Positions 5,595-5,696 of a DNA stretch of 5,696 bases are shown piece by piece. How positions within the stretch are numbered: position 1 is the stretch's first letter; each line of letters begins with the position of its first letter. The stretch is from Vicinamibacterales bacterium. Lineage in GTDB: Bacteria; Acidobacteriota; Vicinamibacteria; Vicinamibacterales; UBA8438. The DNA lies in NCBI GenBank assembly GCA_030745255.1, contig JASLOY010000254.1, positions 1-5,696 of the forward strand, given 5' to 3'. The notes under the pieces are model-generated. The model did no database searches. It was given only the letters and a program-made list of their open reading frames with translations, and was not told the origin of the DNA. The position numbers and the translations under genes are program-made.

Positions 5595-5696
5595 GGATTT
5601 AGTGGCCAGTTCACGCCTCGACGCTACGAAGAGCAACTCCCGTGCCTGGTTCCGTGGCCATGAAATGGGCTGTACTGCCGAGATTGTCTGACCAGC

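Noticed and set aside
5308..5691. Plus-strand open frame of 127 codons
   Set aside because: It lies antisense to the Tat-type gene, which has a near-perfect RBS and a Tat signal; the plus frame has neither and shows no motif.
1..5696. Defence system, CRISPR array, transposon or tRNA
   Set aside because: No direct-repeat/spacer pattern, transposase motif, terminal inverted repeats or tRNA cloverleaf was seen on either strand.

Overview
The window is GC-rich bacterial DNA that reads most like Acidobacteriota, possibly a Vicinamibacteria-type lineage. The best evidence is the minus-strand gene at 3345-4977, which has the layout of the acidobacterial VWFA-related family (TIGR03436). The other envelope proteins also resemble ones I associate with that phylum: a lipoprotein TlpA-like thioredoxin with a helical N-terminal half, and a secreted Ig/PKD-like partner of a copper type II monooxygenase-like protein. 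The assignment is by recognition only. No rRNA, tRNA, CRISPR array or insertion sequence is visible.

Layout. Positions 1-381 (+) hold the 3' end of a copper type II, ascorbate-dependent (PHM-like) monooxygenase family gene. It is followed after 22 nt by a secreted Ig/PKD-like protein (404-1276, +). This unit ends at a textbook intrinsic terminator (1301-1337) whose A-rich left flank lets it work in both directions. A gene-poor stretch with two more GC hairpins separates it from a convergent TlpA/thioredoxin-like lipoprotein gene (1626-2633, -). That gene diverges, across a 191-bp intergenic region with recognisable promoter elements, from a small six-cysteine lipoprotein gene (2825-3361, +). 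The small gene converges on and overlaps by 17 nt the VWFA-related gene (3345-4977, -), whose reading frame is broken near its end. Last is a small Tat-exported protein of unknown function (5164-5583, -).

Every protein is predicted to be exported or envelope-attached; the partial first gene is judged so by family only. The likely theme is extracytoplasmic redox and copper chemistry plus surface proteins. I see no defence system, mobile element or other clearly new system. The points most worth a second look are the VWFA frameshift, the pairing of a cysteine-rich lipoprotein with a thioredoxin-like lipoprotein, the near-leaderless start of the former, and the conserved copper-ligand pattern in the first gene.
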